Positions 6,385-14,139 of a DNA stretch of 17,058 nt are shown here, piece by piece. The position numbers and the translations under genes were made by a program. Every line of letters begins with the position of its first letter. Within the stretch, counting starts at the first letter, position 1. The notes under the pieces are model-generated. The model had not been told where the DNA came from and did not search any database. It was given only the letters and a program-made list of their open reading frames with translations. The stretch covers positions 1-17,058 of the forward strand of contig CAYSYM010000071.1 in assembly GCA_964435115.1 (NCBI GenBank). The letters run 5' to 3'. The DNA is from CAYSYM01 sp964435115. Its GTDB lineage: Bacteria > Chloroflexota > UBA6077 > CF-72.

Positions 6385-7392
6385 ATGATTACGCCTGCAC
6401 CTAGGCAGGAAGCGCCATCCAAGTTGCGGACCGCACTGCGTCTGGTCAAGACCAATGGCCTGAGCCGCGATGAATGGCTGACGGTACGCAAGCAGGGCAT
6501 CGGCAGTTCCGATGCGGCCGCAGCGGTGGGGCTGAACCCCTACCAGTCGCCGCTGGAGCTCTGGGTCATTAAGACCGGCCGAGATGGCGGACTTCCGACG
6601 ATCGATCCCAATGATGAGTCGAGCCCGATGTACTGGGGCACGTTGCTGGAGCCGGTGGTGGCGAGCCATTACAGCCGACGCACCGGTCACAAGGTGCGGC
6701 GCATCAATGCCGTGCTGCGCCATCCTGATCCGGACCTTTCCTGGATGCTGGCGAACATCGACCGCGAAGTGATCGGCGCCGACGACGTCTCGATCCTGGA
6801 ATGCAAGACTGCGGGGATCAACGGCGCCAGGTTGTGGAACGACGGCGTGCCGGAGTACGTGCAGCTTCAGGTGCAGCACCAACTCGCTGTAACCAGCAAG
6901 CAGGCGGCCGACGTGGCCGTACTGATCGGTGGTCAGGAGCTGCGGATTCATCGCATTGACCGCGACGACTCGCTCATCACCCACCTGATCCGCCTGGAGC
7001 GGGAGTTCTGGAGTTACGTCGAAATGGATGTGCCGCCGCCAGCCGACGGTTCCGAATCCGCCGATCGAGCATTGCGTTGCCTCTACCCGCAAGACCAAGG
7101 GACGGTGGTCGACTTCCGGCAGGATCGCGAATTGAGCGGGGCCTTCGCGGACCTCGTCAGCGTTCGGGCCACGCTCGCGCAGCAGGAGGAAATCGAATCG
7201 CGCCTCAAGCAGAAGCTCCAACAGGCGATGGGCGATGCCGCCAGGGCGATCTTCGACACCGGCGAAGTGAGTTGGAAGAAGAGCAAGGACAGTACGGCAG
7301 TCGACCTGCCGCGCCTGTTGCAGGACTTCCCTGACCTGGCTCAGCGGTACGCCATTGCCAAGCCCGGAACGCGCCGCTTTCTGATTGCTTAA
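6385..7392 (+). CDS. YqaJ/lambda exonuclease-like recombinase nuclease
   Basis: 335 aa from the ATG at 6385 with GGAAGGAG six bases upstream. It has the YqaJ viral recombinase core: GIGSSDAAAAVG near residue 40, WGTLLEPVVASHY near 92, Asp126 in LANIDRE, Glu139-Cys-Lys141 and Tyr158-x7-Gln166 in YVQLQVQHQ. These match the Asp/Glu-x-Lys metal site of lambda Red-alpha, a 5'-3' double-strand DNA exonuclease that makes 3' overhangs for an annealing protein. The C-terminal 100 residues add a coiled-coil-like helix (LAQQEEIESRLKQKLQQ) found in the phage/ICE branch. A Red-beta/RecT partner is not recognised in this window and may be encoded elsewhere. Expected role: element recombination or repair after transfer. 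Confidence 0.92.
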   Translation: MITPAPRQEAPSKLRTALRLVKTNGLSRDEWLTVRKQGIGSSDAAAAVGLNPYQSPLELWVIKTGRDGGLPTIDPNDESSPMYWGTLLEPVVASHYSRRTGHKVRRINAVLRHPDPDLSWMLANIDREVIGADDVSILECKTAGINGARLWNDGVPEYVQLQVQHQLAVTSKQAADVAVLIGGQELRIHRIDRDDSLITHLIRLEREFWSYVEMDVPPPADGSESADRALRCLYPQDQGTVVDFRQDRELSGAFADLVSVRATLAQQEEIESRLKQKLQQAMGDAARAIFDTGEVSWKKSKDSTAVDLPRLLQDFPDLAQRYAIAKPGTRRFLIA

Positions 7393-7482
7393 CGGTTGCC
7401 CTTGTCCGTCAGGGCGTCATAGGTCGCCTCCGATGGATTCCCGCGCGGAAGGGGTGACGCATCCCATTGAAGGAGAATCATC

Positions 7483-8388
7483 ATGCTGAAGGGCCTGGCA
7501 ATTACGCCGCCCATCGTCGGCCGCATTTCGATCGGCAAGGTGGTGGAGCGGCAGGGCAAGCGTTTGCCGGAGAAGGACGATCAATTTACGATCACCACGC
7601 AGATTCATGGCCACGATGCGTGGCTGCTGCATCCGTTTGACGAAGCGTTACGGAAGGCGCAGGGTGGCAAGATTCGCAGCATTCCGGTCCGGCTGCTGTT
7701 CAACGACCCCGACCTCAACTTTCGGGCCGACTACAGTCTGTTCGATCGCAACACGGGTCGGCCGCTCTGCGTCGGCAACGGCGAGCAATGCCGGCGGGTG
7801 ACGGAGGAGGGCATCAAGATCCTACCGTGCCCCGCGCCGGAGGGATGTCCTTTGGCGCAAGGCAAGCTCTGCAAGCCTTACGGCCGGCTCAACGTCGCCA
7901 TCGGCGATGACGATCCGTTGGGGACATTCATCTTCCGCACCACGGGGTTCAACAGCATTCGCACGCTGGCGGCGCGGCTGCATTACCTCAAGGCGATATC
8001 GGGAGGTAAGTGGGCGTGTCGTCCTCTGGAACTCAAGCTGCTTGGCAAGACGACGACGCAGGGTCGGGGGACGCCGATCTATTATGTCGAGATCGTCTTC
8101 CGGTCAGGGCAAACGCTGGAGCAGGCCTTGGAGGAAGCGCGGCGATTGCATGCCGAGCGGGAGACTATTGGCTTTGACCAGGCTGCGCTGGATGAGGCGG
8201 GTCGGCAGGGACTTTCCAACGGCGCCTTCGAGGAAAGTGCCGAGGAAGCCGCCGCGATCGCGGACGAATTCTTCCCCGAAACGTCGGGAGCAGACGCCAC
8301 TGTGACAACAGACTCAGATAAAGGCGACAAGAAGCTGTCCGACAAGCTCAGGCAAAAGGTGGCCGGCCTGGGCCGCACGGCCGCGTGA
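7483..8388 (+). CDS. Gp3-like protein (recombination directionality factor family; often named hydrolase or metal-binding protein)
   Basis: 301 aa from the ATG at 7483 with AAGGAG seven bases upstream. A cysteine cluster (Cys96, Cys103, Cys116, Cys122, Cys130) is followed by PYGRLNVAIGDDDPLGTFIFRTTGFNSI; cysteine spacing and this region resemble the Gp3 directionality factor of phiC31-type phages (Gp3-like family). It probably binds zinc. Some family members switch serine integrases from integration to excision. In proteobacterial ICEs, homologs travel with DUF932 and YqaJ, and here the tRNA att site points to a tyrosine recombinase, so a directionality role is uncertain. The C-terminal 60 residues are acidic, low-complexity and Lys/Asp-rich. 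No directly adjacent downstream gene in the same operon. Confidence 0.75.
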   Translation: MLKGLAITPPIVGRISIGKVVERQGKRLPEKDDQFTITTQIHGHDAWLLHPFDEALRKAQGGKIRSIPVRLLFNDPDLNFRADYSLFDRNTGRPLCVGNGEQCRRVTEEGIKILPCPAPEGCPLAQGKLCKPYGRLNVAIGDDDPLGTFIFRTTGFNSIRTLAARLHYLKAISGGKWACRPLELKLLGKTTTQGRGTPIYYVEIVFRSGQTLEQALEEARRLHAERETIGFDQAALDEAGRQGLSNGAFEESAEEAAAIADEFFPETSGADATVTTDSDKGDKKLSDKLRQKVAGLGRTAA

Positions 8389-8476
8389 CTGGCCGCAGCG
8401 GGCGATGCCGGACCAGAAAATGTCGCGAATACCTGCAATCGGCACCAAGCCGTTGTTGCGGGTCGCTTGGCACTGC

Positions 8477-8548
8477 CATGACCTGTCACCCCAACGTGAT
8501 TGAATGACATTGCCGTTTTGCAGTCTGGTCGAAACACCACAGGTCATG
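8477..8548. repeat. 10-bp inverted repeat in the leader of the secreted-protein gene
   Basis: CATGACCTGT (8477-8486) and ACAGGTCATG (8539-8548) are perfect inverted copies 52 bp apart in the 216-bp gap between the Gp3-like gene and the secreted-protein gene. They end 57 bp before the start codon. This may be a paired operator or a long stem in the leader. No clear -35/-10 promoter could be assigned in the gap. Confidence 0.5.
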
Positions 8549-8604
8549 TCCCTAAATTAGCTACCAAGCAATTGACCGACTAATTTCCAACCAAGGAGTA
8601 GATC

Positions 8605-9039
8605 ATGAAAAAGTATCTCATCGCTATTAGCATGTTCTTCGTTTCTCTTGCCGCTCTGGCCTATGGTGAAGCGGGCCAATGGTCATCGGGTTGGGCACAA
8701 GGTGTTTCTGAATACGCAGCGGTGGTTTCACGGGGCAACGAGTTCTACATGGCTTGCCAATCCGACAAGGGTGTTTATATGTCGGTGAAGGTCAATGGCA
8801 AGGAATACGGGCCTGACGCCAAGAAGGGATTCAACATCGAAGTCAATGGCAAGGTATTGGAACGCCCGTATGTCACTGACAACATGGTCGGTGAGCAGAA
8901 TTTCAACTACCTCTTGCAACAGATCCAAAAAGGCAAGCAGCTGAAGGTCATTACGGCTGATGGACAAACTCTCGTGCTGCCGACCAAGAACGAAGCAAAA
9001 GCAATCCCGAAAAGGAATGATTGCCATTCGGGCTTCTGA
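8605..9039 (+). CDS. Secreted (periplasmic) protein of unknown function
   Basis: 144 aa with AAGGAG six bases before the ATG. Residues 1-19 are a classic Sec signal peptide (Met-Lys-Lys, hydrophobic core, Ala-Leu-Ala site), with probable cleavage before Tyr20. The mature part has beta-rich short repeats (KVNGKEYG and EVNGKVLE) and only two cysteines, one near residue 53 and one at Cys140, which may form a disulfide in the periplasm. No enzyme motif seen. Its 216-bp leader carries an inverted repeat, so it is probably expressed from its own promoter rather than with the recombination genes. A small ORF of possibly related type follows immediately. Such small secreted proteins are frequent ICE cargo, sometimes tied to entry or surface exclusion; I cannot assign a role. 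Confidence 0.85.
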   Translation: MKKYLIAISMFFVSLAALAYGEAGQWSSGWAQGVSEYAAVVSRGNEFYMACQSDKGVYMSVKVNGKEYGPDAKKGFNIEVNGKVLERPYVTDNMVGEQNFNYLLQQIQKGKQLKVITADGQTLVLPTKNEAKAIPKRNDCHSGF

Positions 9040-9246
9040 ATGAGACATGGTGGTGGCAGAAAGTCGCCACCACCCATCACTGGTGTGCAGGTTAACCGCG
9101 GGAATTGTGAATTAGGTAGTGGTGCGAATTTCCCGATGCCTCTCGCATTCGGTCAACACAAAGACGTCGGTGCTATTGGCTGTACTGTCATGGAGGTCAA
9201 GGTTACGACCGACCAGGGTGAATGGACCTTTACGTTCAAGAGTTAA
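9040..9246 (+). CDS. Small protein, 68 aa, possibly N-terminally truncated
   Basis: The ATG at 9040 directly follows the stop of the secreted-protein gene, but no good ribosome binding site precedes it. The first 13 codons (GGGRKSPPP) are simply the reading of a 9-bp perfect hairpin (GGTGGTGGC / GCCACCACC). The later part (about 15-68) looks like real protein: GVQVNRGNCELG, FPMPLAFGQHKDVG, GCTVMEVKVTTDQGEWTFTF, with two Cys likely to pair and a beta-rich pattern. This suggests the C-terminal domain of an exported protein that lost its signal peptide, or a gene starting at an inner GTG. It may be expressed by coupling to the upstream gene. Real coding with an unsure start. Confidence 0.5.
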   Translation: MRHGGGRKSPPPITGVQVNRGNCELGSGANFPMPLAFGQHKDVGAIGCTVMEVKVTTDQGEWTFTFKS

Positions 9247-9323
9247 AACCAAATAGGGTTCGATGGCAGCGCCGGAGACGCGTGTTGCCACCATATTCCA
9301 GTCAGGCTACCGAGCTTCGTCCG

Positions 9324-9351
9324 CCGATACCCGGAGACACGATCGGTTTTT
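9324..9351 (+). terminator. Weak candidate terminator after the secreted-protein genes
   Basis: A short CCGAT / ATCGG stem is followed by five T residues and then AAAC. It lies between convergent genes, where a terminator is expected. The stem is only 5 bp with a 13-nt loop, so support is modest. Confidence 0.35.
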
Positions 9352-9354
9352 AAA

Positions 9355-10836
9355 CTACGACGCCGACTTGATCTTGGTCTGGCGAAATTTCTCTTGGTAT
9401 TCCTTCACCTTATCAGGCATCACCTTGCTTAACGGTTGAGTTGACCTGACCATCTCCATGACTCGGTCATTTGAAAGCGCCACTTTGCCATCGACAAACG
9501 CCTTTTCTATCGTGTCTTTTATGACGGACTCGATGTCTGCCCCTGAAAATCCATCGGTCGCTGCTGCCAGTTTATAGCAGTCAATATCGGTCGTCAGCTT
9601 CCCTCTTCGGCGCAGATGAACTTCAAAAATCGAAGTCCGCTCTTTCTCGTTTGGAAAGTCGACGTAGAAGATTTCATCGAACCGTCCTTTCCGCATAAGT
9701 TCCGCCGGCAATGCGGAAATATCGTTCGCAGTCGCAAGAACAAATACGGAGCTTTCCTTTTCCTGCATCCACGTCAGGAAGTATCCGAAGAGCCGGCTTG
9801 CAACCTCGGACCCCGTATTGCCGCTGCCCATGCCGACAAACGCCTTTTCGAGTTCATCAATCCAAAGGACACATGGACTGATGGCGTCTGCCTGCTTCAA
9901 CGCCTTGCGCATGTTAGCTTCGCTTTCACCGACGTATTTGCCCATGAGCGAGCCGACATCAAGACGCAGTAGCGGCAGTTGGAATAATGCGGCGGCGGCT
10001 TTCGCCGCGAGCGACTTCCCGCAGCCCGGCATCCCTACGATCATGATTCCCTTGGGCGCCTCTACACCAAATTTTCTTGCCTCCGAAAGGCGCGACAGAA
10101 CTTGAGATTTTTGACGAAGCCAAGCTTTTAGCCGCGCCAGGCCTCCAATGTCATCCAGCCGTTCCTTGACGCGAACTAATTCAAGCGTGCCGCACTTCTT
10201 GATGATCTGCTCTTTTTCGGCAAGAACCAACTGAACATCGTCGCGATTGATTTCGCCGCCATCCTGATAGGCTCTCCGAAGCAACTGCGAAACCTCATGC
10301 TTGCTGAGCCCGCGGAAGGCATGTGCCAAGCTAGCCAGGTCGTCATCGCTGATCTCCACCGCGTAATCGCCGGCAAACTCTGCAATCTGCTTGAGAAGCT
10401 GAGATTCAGCTGGCAAAGGAAGCTCGAATATCGTGATGAATTTTTCGAGTTCGGGCGGTATGTAGGCCTGGGACGAAACCAGGAAGACCGTCGCATTAAC
10501 GTCGGGGCGGGTGACAATATTGTTAGCCAGTGCCTTGAGCCTGGTGACGGCAAGCGGGTTTTCGCGTAACGCCAGATGAGCGTCCTTTACAACCAATGTA
10601 TGGGCACTGAGTTCCATGTCCAGCCACGTCTCAAGTGCCGCCTCTAAGTTCGCATATTCGGCAAGGGAACGCTTTGTGGAAAAGTCGACGTGCCCACTGG
10701 CCATATTCCACTCAATGATTTTCCGCCCGGATGAGACACTTGAAACAAGGCGGTCCGCATCATCCTCTTCGTACGTGGAGAGATAGATGATCGGACAATA
10801 AGATTCGACGTACCCCCTAATAGCGGCTTCCATCAC
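9355..10836 (-). CDS. Ycf46-like AAA+ ATPase
   Basis: 493 aa from the GTG at 10836 (GGAG seven bases upstream); the ATG at 10833 is equally possible. Residues 1-240 form a Ycf46-type N-terminal half, a degenerate AAA module without Walker A. The C-terminal half is a classical AAA+ domain: Walker A Gly268-Met-Pro-Gly-Cys-Gly-Lys-Ser275, pore-loop-like GKYVG (299-303), Walker B Leu-Trp-Ile-Asp327-Glu328, sensor-1 Asn371 in ATAND, Arg-finger segment RKGRFD (382-387) and a sensor-2 helix (GFSGADIES). It should assemble into a ring and remodel or thread a partner with ATP. It overlaps the LRV gene by 20 bp and is the last gene of the operon, so the likely partner is the LRV protein or the nuclease. 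Confidence 0.9.
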   Translation of the reverse strand: MMEAAIRGYVESYCPIIYLSTYEEDDADRLVSSVSSGRKIIEWNMASGHVDFSTKRSLAEYANLEAALETWLDMELSAHTLVVKDAHLALRENPLAVTRLKALANNIVTRPDVNATVFLVSSQAYIPPELEKFITIFELPLPAESQLLKQIAEFAGDYAVEISDDDLASLAHAFRGLSKHEVSQLLRRAYQDGGEINRDDVQLVLAEKEQIIKKCGTLELVRVKERLDDIGGLARLKAWLRQKSQVLSRLSEARKFGVEAPKGIMIVGMPGCGKSLAAKAAAALFQLPLLRLDVGSLMGKYVGESEANMRKALKQADAISPCVLWIDELEKAFVGMGSGNTGSEVASRLFGYFLTWMQEKESSVFVLATANDISALPAELMRKGRFDEIFYVDFPNEKERTSIFEVHLRRRGKLTTDIDCYKLAAATDGFSGADIESVIKDTIEKAFVDGKVALSNDRVMEMVRSTQPLSKVMPDKVKEYQEKFRQTKIKSAS

Positions 10837-12205
10837 CTACTTTCTCCGCGCGAGACGCGAGAATGCCTTTGACATCATTGTATAGCCTTTCCGCCCTCAC
10901 CAATTCTTGATAATATTCGTGCTCCCGTTTTTCAAGACGATCCGCACGCCTTCTCAATTCCTCTTCCTTGCTTTCGGACCGAAAGATACGTATGCCGCAC
11001 GTATACTCGTAGATTTCCTGCTGGGCCTTATATGCTTCGTTACTTTTCTCCTGATGCTTATTTTCGGCATACTCAAAATCCCTCTCGCATATTTTTAAGT
11101 CCACGTCAGAAAACGATTCCGCAACTATCTTCTTGACGTCACCCCTCGCAATTGGATTTTTGTACAGCGCTGCGCGTACTTTAATGGATTGGTCCTTCGC
11201 GAGTTCCCTTTGAAATATCACAGGAAGCGCGCTATTGGCAGCAAGGCTTTCACGAACATCATCGTTTGCAGCCAGCATTTTGGCCACAACGTCTTCTGCG
11301 ATTCCGGGGTTGCCAGCCAACGCGACATTTATGGCAGCGTGCTGCTCCTTTAGGAGGAGCAATTGAATAGAGGCTGATAATGATTTATTTGCCGCGAGGC
11401 CAAGCTTGATACGATCGTCATCTTTTTTGTACAGGGCTTGTTGCCTCGTGGGGCTTAGAGATGAATTTTCCGCAAAGGCTGCCTTAACATCGTTATCGCT
11501 ATCCTCCTCAAATCTTGAGTGAAGCTCCTCAAGCAGGGAAGGATTCGAAGCAAGGGCTGCGCGAATTCGCCAATCGTCGCTATCGGCAAGCTGCAATTGG
11601 ATATCTCGTCCCGTCGCTGGATTGCGTGCAATAGCTTCAATGATGTCTTCTGACCCGGTCTTGTACAAATATGCGAGCGCCGCCTTGTTGCTCAGATGCG
11701 GATTGCCGGCTAGCGCGGTTCTCAATTCCGGGGTTCCCTCTTTACTGATCTGATCTTGAATGTCATCCGGCACCGTTCCGGTTGCCGCGAACTCAAGTTG
11801 CTCCTCCTCGCTCATGCTTTCAAACGCCACAGGCATGTTGGTTGGCGTGCCTTCGTCGACCAGAGGCGCCTCTTGGACATCCGCACTATTCCGTACCTGC
11901 TCTTCTCCCTGCTGTTGTCGGACTTGCCTGGCTTCCAACAGATATTCCGCAACGGGTTCATCAATCTCAACCCCGAGTGCCTCACCAATTGTAATCAAGA
12001 TGTCTTTGTCACCCGATACGGAAATGGACCTAATTCTCTCGGCTTCAGCGGAGTATTCAAAACATTCGAGCCATCGTGCCAAGATCCCCCTCTTGTAATG
12101 ATCGATGATTTCGTCAGTAATGTTCTCCTGAAGAGCATCAAGGCTGCGCACTTTCTCGTTATTGATGTTCAAATCAAACTTGATCAGCTTTTTCTGAGTA
12201 GCCAT
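10817..12205 (-). CDS. Leucine-rich-repeat-variant (LRV/HEAT-like) protein with N-terminal domain and C-terminal coiled coil
   Basis: 462 aa from the ATG at 12205, which has a GGGGGA site nine bases upstream; a TTG at 12214 would add three residues but has no spacing for a site. Residues 1-95 are a small helical domain (KKLIKFDLNINN, then LDALQENITDEIIDHYKRG, ARWLECF) of a kind I have seen at the N-terminus of other bacterial repeat proteins, without a known function. About 157-367 hold eight repeats of 24-26 residues with the pattern (I/V)(R/K)xALAxNPxLxxxxxxxLxxDxD, an LRV-like solenoid. About 370-460 is a charged coiled coil (ERDFEYAENKHQEKSNE, EEELRRRADRLEKRE). No enzyme motif. As the middle gene between the nuclease and the AAA+ ATPase it is a plausible sensor or scaffold. 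Confidence 0.85.
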   Translation of the reverse strand: MATQKKLIKFDLNINNEKVRSLDALQENITDEIIDHYKRGILARWLECFEYSAEAERIRSISVSGDKDILITIGEALGVEIDEPVAEYLLEARQVRQQQGEEQVRNSADVQEAPLVDEGTPTNMPVAFESMSEEEQLEFAATGTVPDDIQDQISKEGTPELRTALAGNPHLSNKAALAYLYKTGSEDIIEAIARNPATGRDIQLQLADSDDWRIRAALASNPSLLEELHSRFEEDSDNDVKAAFAENSSLSPTRQQALYKKDDDRIKLGLAANKSLSASIQLLLLKEQHAAINVALAGNPGIAEDVVAKMLAANDDVRESLAANSALPVIFQRELAKDQSIKVRAALYKNPIARGDVKKIVAESFSDVDLKICERDFEYAENKHQEKSNEAYKAQQEIYEYTCGIRIFRSESKEEELRRRADRLEKREHEYYQELVRAERLYNDVKGILASRAEKVGDGSRY

Positions 12206-12267
12206 ATCTTGCAATCCCCCGAGTCATCTCAAATAGGTCAGACGAGCTATCGTCCTCCCTCGCGACA

Positions 12268-13824
12268 TCACGCGAACAGAAGTTTCAAGCCCTGTCCAAC
12301 TGCTCTGAAAGCGTCCACTGCCCCTTTGCAAACGGTTGCCAGAGTACTGATCGCCGTCTTCACAATCGCCTTTCCTCCCGCGTAAACGGCTTCGCCAATC
12401 TTGCTTCCTGCCATACCGCCGACGACCCCACCGACAAAACCGCCCACCGCCATACCAACGGGTCCAAGGACGGTGCCAATTGCTGCTCCCTGGGCAAAGC
12501 CGATTCCAGCACCCCACAGTGCGCCTACGGTAGAGCAGGTGATATTCCCCATCGCGTCCATTGCCTCCGGCCCGCTGATTTCCCCCTTCGCGAGTTTGTA
12601 AAGAATCTTCGCGTTTTCCATGCCGACGTACACAGCGTTGGCGATGCGCGCTGCGGGCGTGTTCTTCAGAACGCTGCCTAACCATCCGTTCTTTACTGCG
12701 ACAACAACGGCCCCTGAAACGGCCACCTGTATGCCGACATGCTTGCCGCATTTGATTGAACTTTCAAAGAATTCGTTCAGGTCCTCGCTAGGTGTCGGAT
12801 TCTCCTTACCGCAAACGCTATTCCAAATGCGCCGTGCAAGGATTCTCGCCCCTTGCATGCCCGCTGCAATGCCAGCCCCAATAAACGCCTGCTTGGCGAT
12901 TGTTTTCGCGATGATGATCCGGTTAAGCTCGTTCCACTCATATTGCTTGGCTTCATGCTTTTTCTGAGCACGTCGCTGAAGCTCCTTGGCCTCTTCTTTT
13001 GATAGCGGCTTTGACCTGCTGCCCTCGTGTTCGATTATCTCGTTTGCGCCCTCGATATCCTTGGCTTGCCCTTTAGGGACGAGCTTTCGTTGGCCCCGAT
13101 ACTTATTCTTAAACATATTGCGAGTTGTATCGGTATCCTTTCCATACTTACATTGATATCGACGAACGATTTTTCCATGCTCGTCTTTGATGACGATATC
13201 TACCGAGTTCTCCCCATTGGATCCCTTGACTTCCGCCCTGTATGGACTGCCTCGACTGGCGGCGTCCTGGTTGAATGTGTCGACGTGGTGCTGCTCGGCG
13301 AGGAAGCCATCTAGATTGGGTGAGCCACTGAAACTGCCATCGAGATTGGTAATCGTACGTAGCATACCGTCGTTGGCGGTCCGTATCGTTTCCTCTATTC
13401 CTTGCGCGTACTGCCCAACCGTAGTGGCTCCCGCCGCCGTGGCTCCTACCTCGATTCGTTTCGCCAGCCAACTCTCCTTGGTCTTCCCTCGTTCAACGTC
13501 AGCATAGAGCGACTCCTTGTCCTCATTGGCTCGTTTCACGTTGGCGATTACATCGCTGGCAGCTTTTTGCGCCTCCGCTGCGTCTAACCAAATGGAAGGG
13601 TATTTTGAGAACTCGGTGACTAGCCAGTTCTCAAGCGATACTTGATTCTTCTGCTGCGCGTAGGAGGCGACGAATTGCTGAATCAGGCTGGCTGTCTTTT
13701 CGGCGTTTTCTTCGCCATCAAAAACTTCTTTCTCGATGCGGTTCGCTTGCTGCTCTTGGAATTCTTCACGCGTGATGACATCAACATTCATCGTAACGTC
13801 TTCGGATATCCCCTGATTGCTCAT
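12268..13824 (-). CDS. PD-(D/E)XK-like nuclease fused to a glycine-zipper membrane region
   Basis: 518 aa from the ATG at 13824, which has AAGGA nine bases upstream; the frame is open 5' but that part covers the divergent promoter region. The first 170 residues are helical and charged. A restriction-endonuclease-like core follows: Glu177 in FLAEQHH, Asp209 in NSVDIVI, and Gln224-Cys-Lys226 in RRYQCKYGK, fitting E...D...(D/E/Q)xK with Gln replacing the acid. Further on are hydrophobic segments (AFIGAGIAAGMQGARIL; VGIQVAVSGAVVVAV) and, at about 431-480, a strong glycine zipper (GPVGMAVGGFVGGVVGG). A nuclease tied to a possible membrane-inserting tail suggests a toxin-like effector. It heads the operon, 62 bp before the LRV gene. 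Nuclease activity and membrane insertion are inferences from motifs. Confidence 0.8.
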   Translation of the reverse strand: MSNQGISEDVTMNVDVITREEFQEQQANRIEKEVFDGEENAEKTASLIQQFVASYAQQKNQVSLENWLVTEFSKYPSIWLDAAEAQKAASDVIANVKRANEDKESLYADVERGKTKESWLAKRIEVGATAAGATTVGQYAQGIEETIRTANDGMLRTITNLDGSFSGSPNLDGFLAEQHHVDTFNQDAASRGSPYRAEVKGSNGENSVDIVIKDEHGKIVRRYQCKYGKDTDTTRNMFKNKYRGQRKLVPKGQAKDIEGANEIIEHEGSRSKPLSKEEAKELQRRAQKKHEAKQYEWNELNRIIIAKTIAKQAFIGAGIAAGMQGARILARRIWNSVCGKENPTPSEDLNEFFESSIKCGKHVGIQVAVSGAVVVAVKNGWLGSVLKNTPAARIANAVYVGMENAKILYKLAKGEISGPEAMDAMGNITCSTVGALWGAGIGFAQGAAIGTVLGPVGMAVGGFVGGVVGGMAGSKIGEAVYAGGKAIVKTAISTLATVCKGAVDAFRAVGQGLKLLFA

Positions 13825-14139
13825 TGTCGCTAGTCCTTGGAAAGATTGAAAGTCTCTGACCTCGCATCCGATGGGCATTCTACATTGCGGTTGGCATGGC
13901 ATGACGCTACCATCGCGATGCCGTTGACCCAATGGAGTGTGGCGGGTCTGACGATATACAGGACGACCGACAGGTGCTGTCATTGGCCATCAATGATGCG
14001 GTCGAAATGAACGGTTCCACCGGCCAGTTTTGATGGAATTCATTCGCTTTTGTGACACGCCCTGACAGGCAAGCATGATTGAATGGCCAGTGCGCCATCA
14101 GTATGGCGATCAGACGACCACCTGCGGACAGCATATCGA
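13825..14139. promoter_or_regulatory. Divergent control region between the nuclease operon and the WYL regulator
   Basis: 315 bp without a gene that must hold the promoters of both sides. It contains several inverted repeats: GACAG-GTG-CTGTC (13969-13981), CATTG-N5-CAATG (13981-13995), CCTG-A-CAGG (14061-14069) and CGCCAT-CAGT-ATGGCG (14093-14108). There is also a larger imperfect pair, TGGCCATCAATGA (13984-13996) against TGATTGAATGGCCA (14076-14089). WYL regulators bind inverted repeats in their own divergent promoter regions, so one or more of these are probable operators. I could not fix a reliable -35/-10 pair. Confidence 0.5.

Noticed and set aside
6319..7221. Long minus-strand ORF (300 codons)
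   Set aside because: It lies opposite the YqaJ gene, whose motifs and ribosome binding site are convincing; high GC produces long antisense frames.
10907..11098. Plus-strand 63-codon hydrophobic ORF resembling a small membrane protein
   Set aside because: It is antisense to the charged coiled coil of the LRV gene; complements of Lys/Glu codons give Phe/Leu-rich readings. No ribosome binding site was noted.
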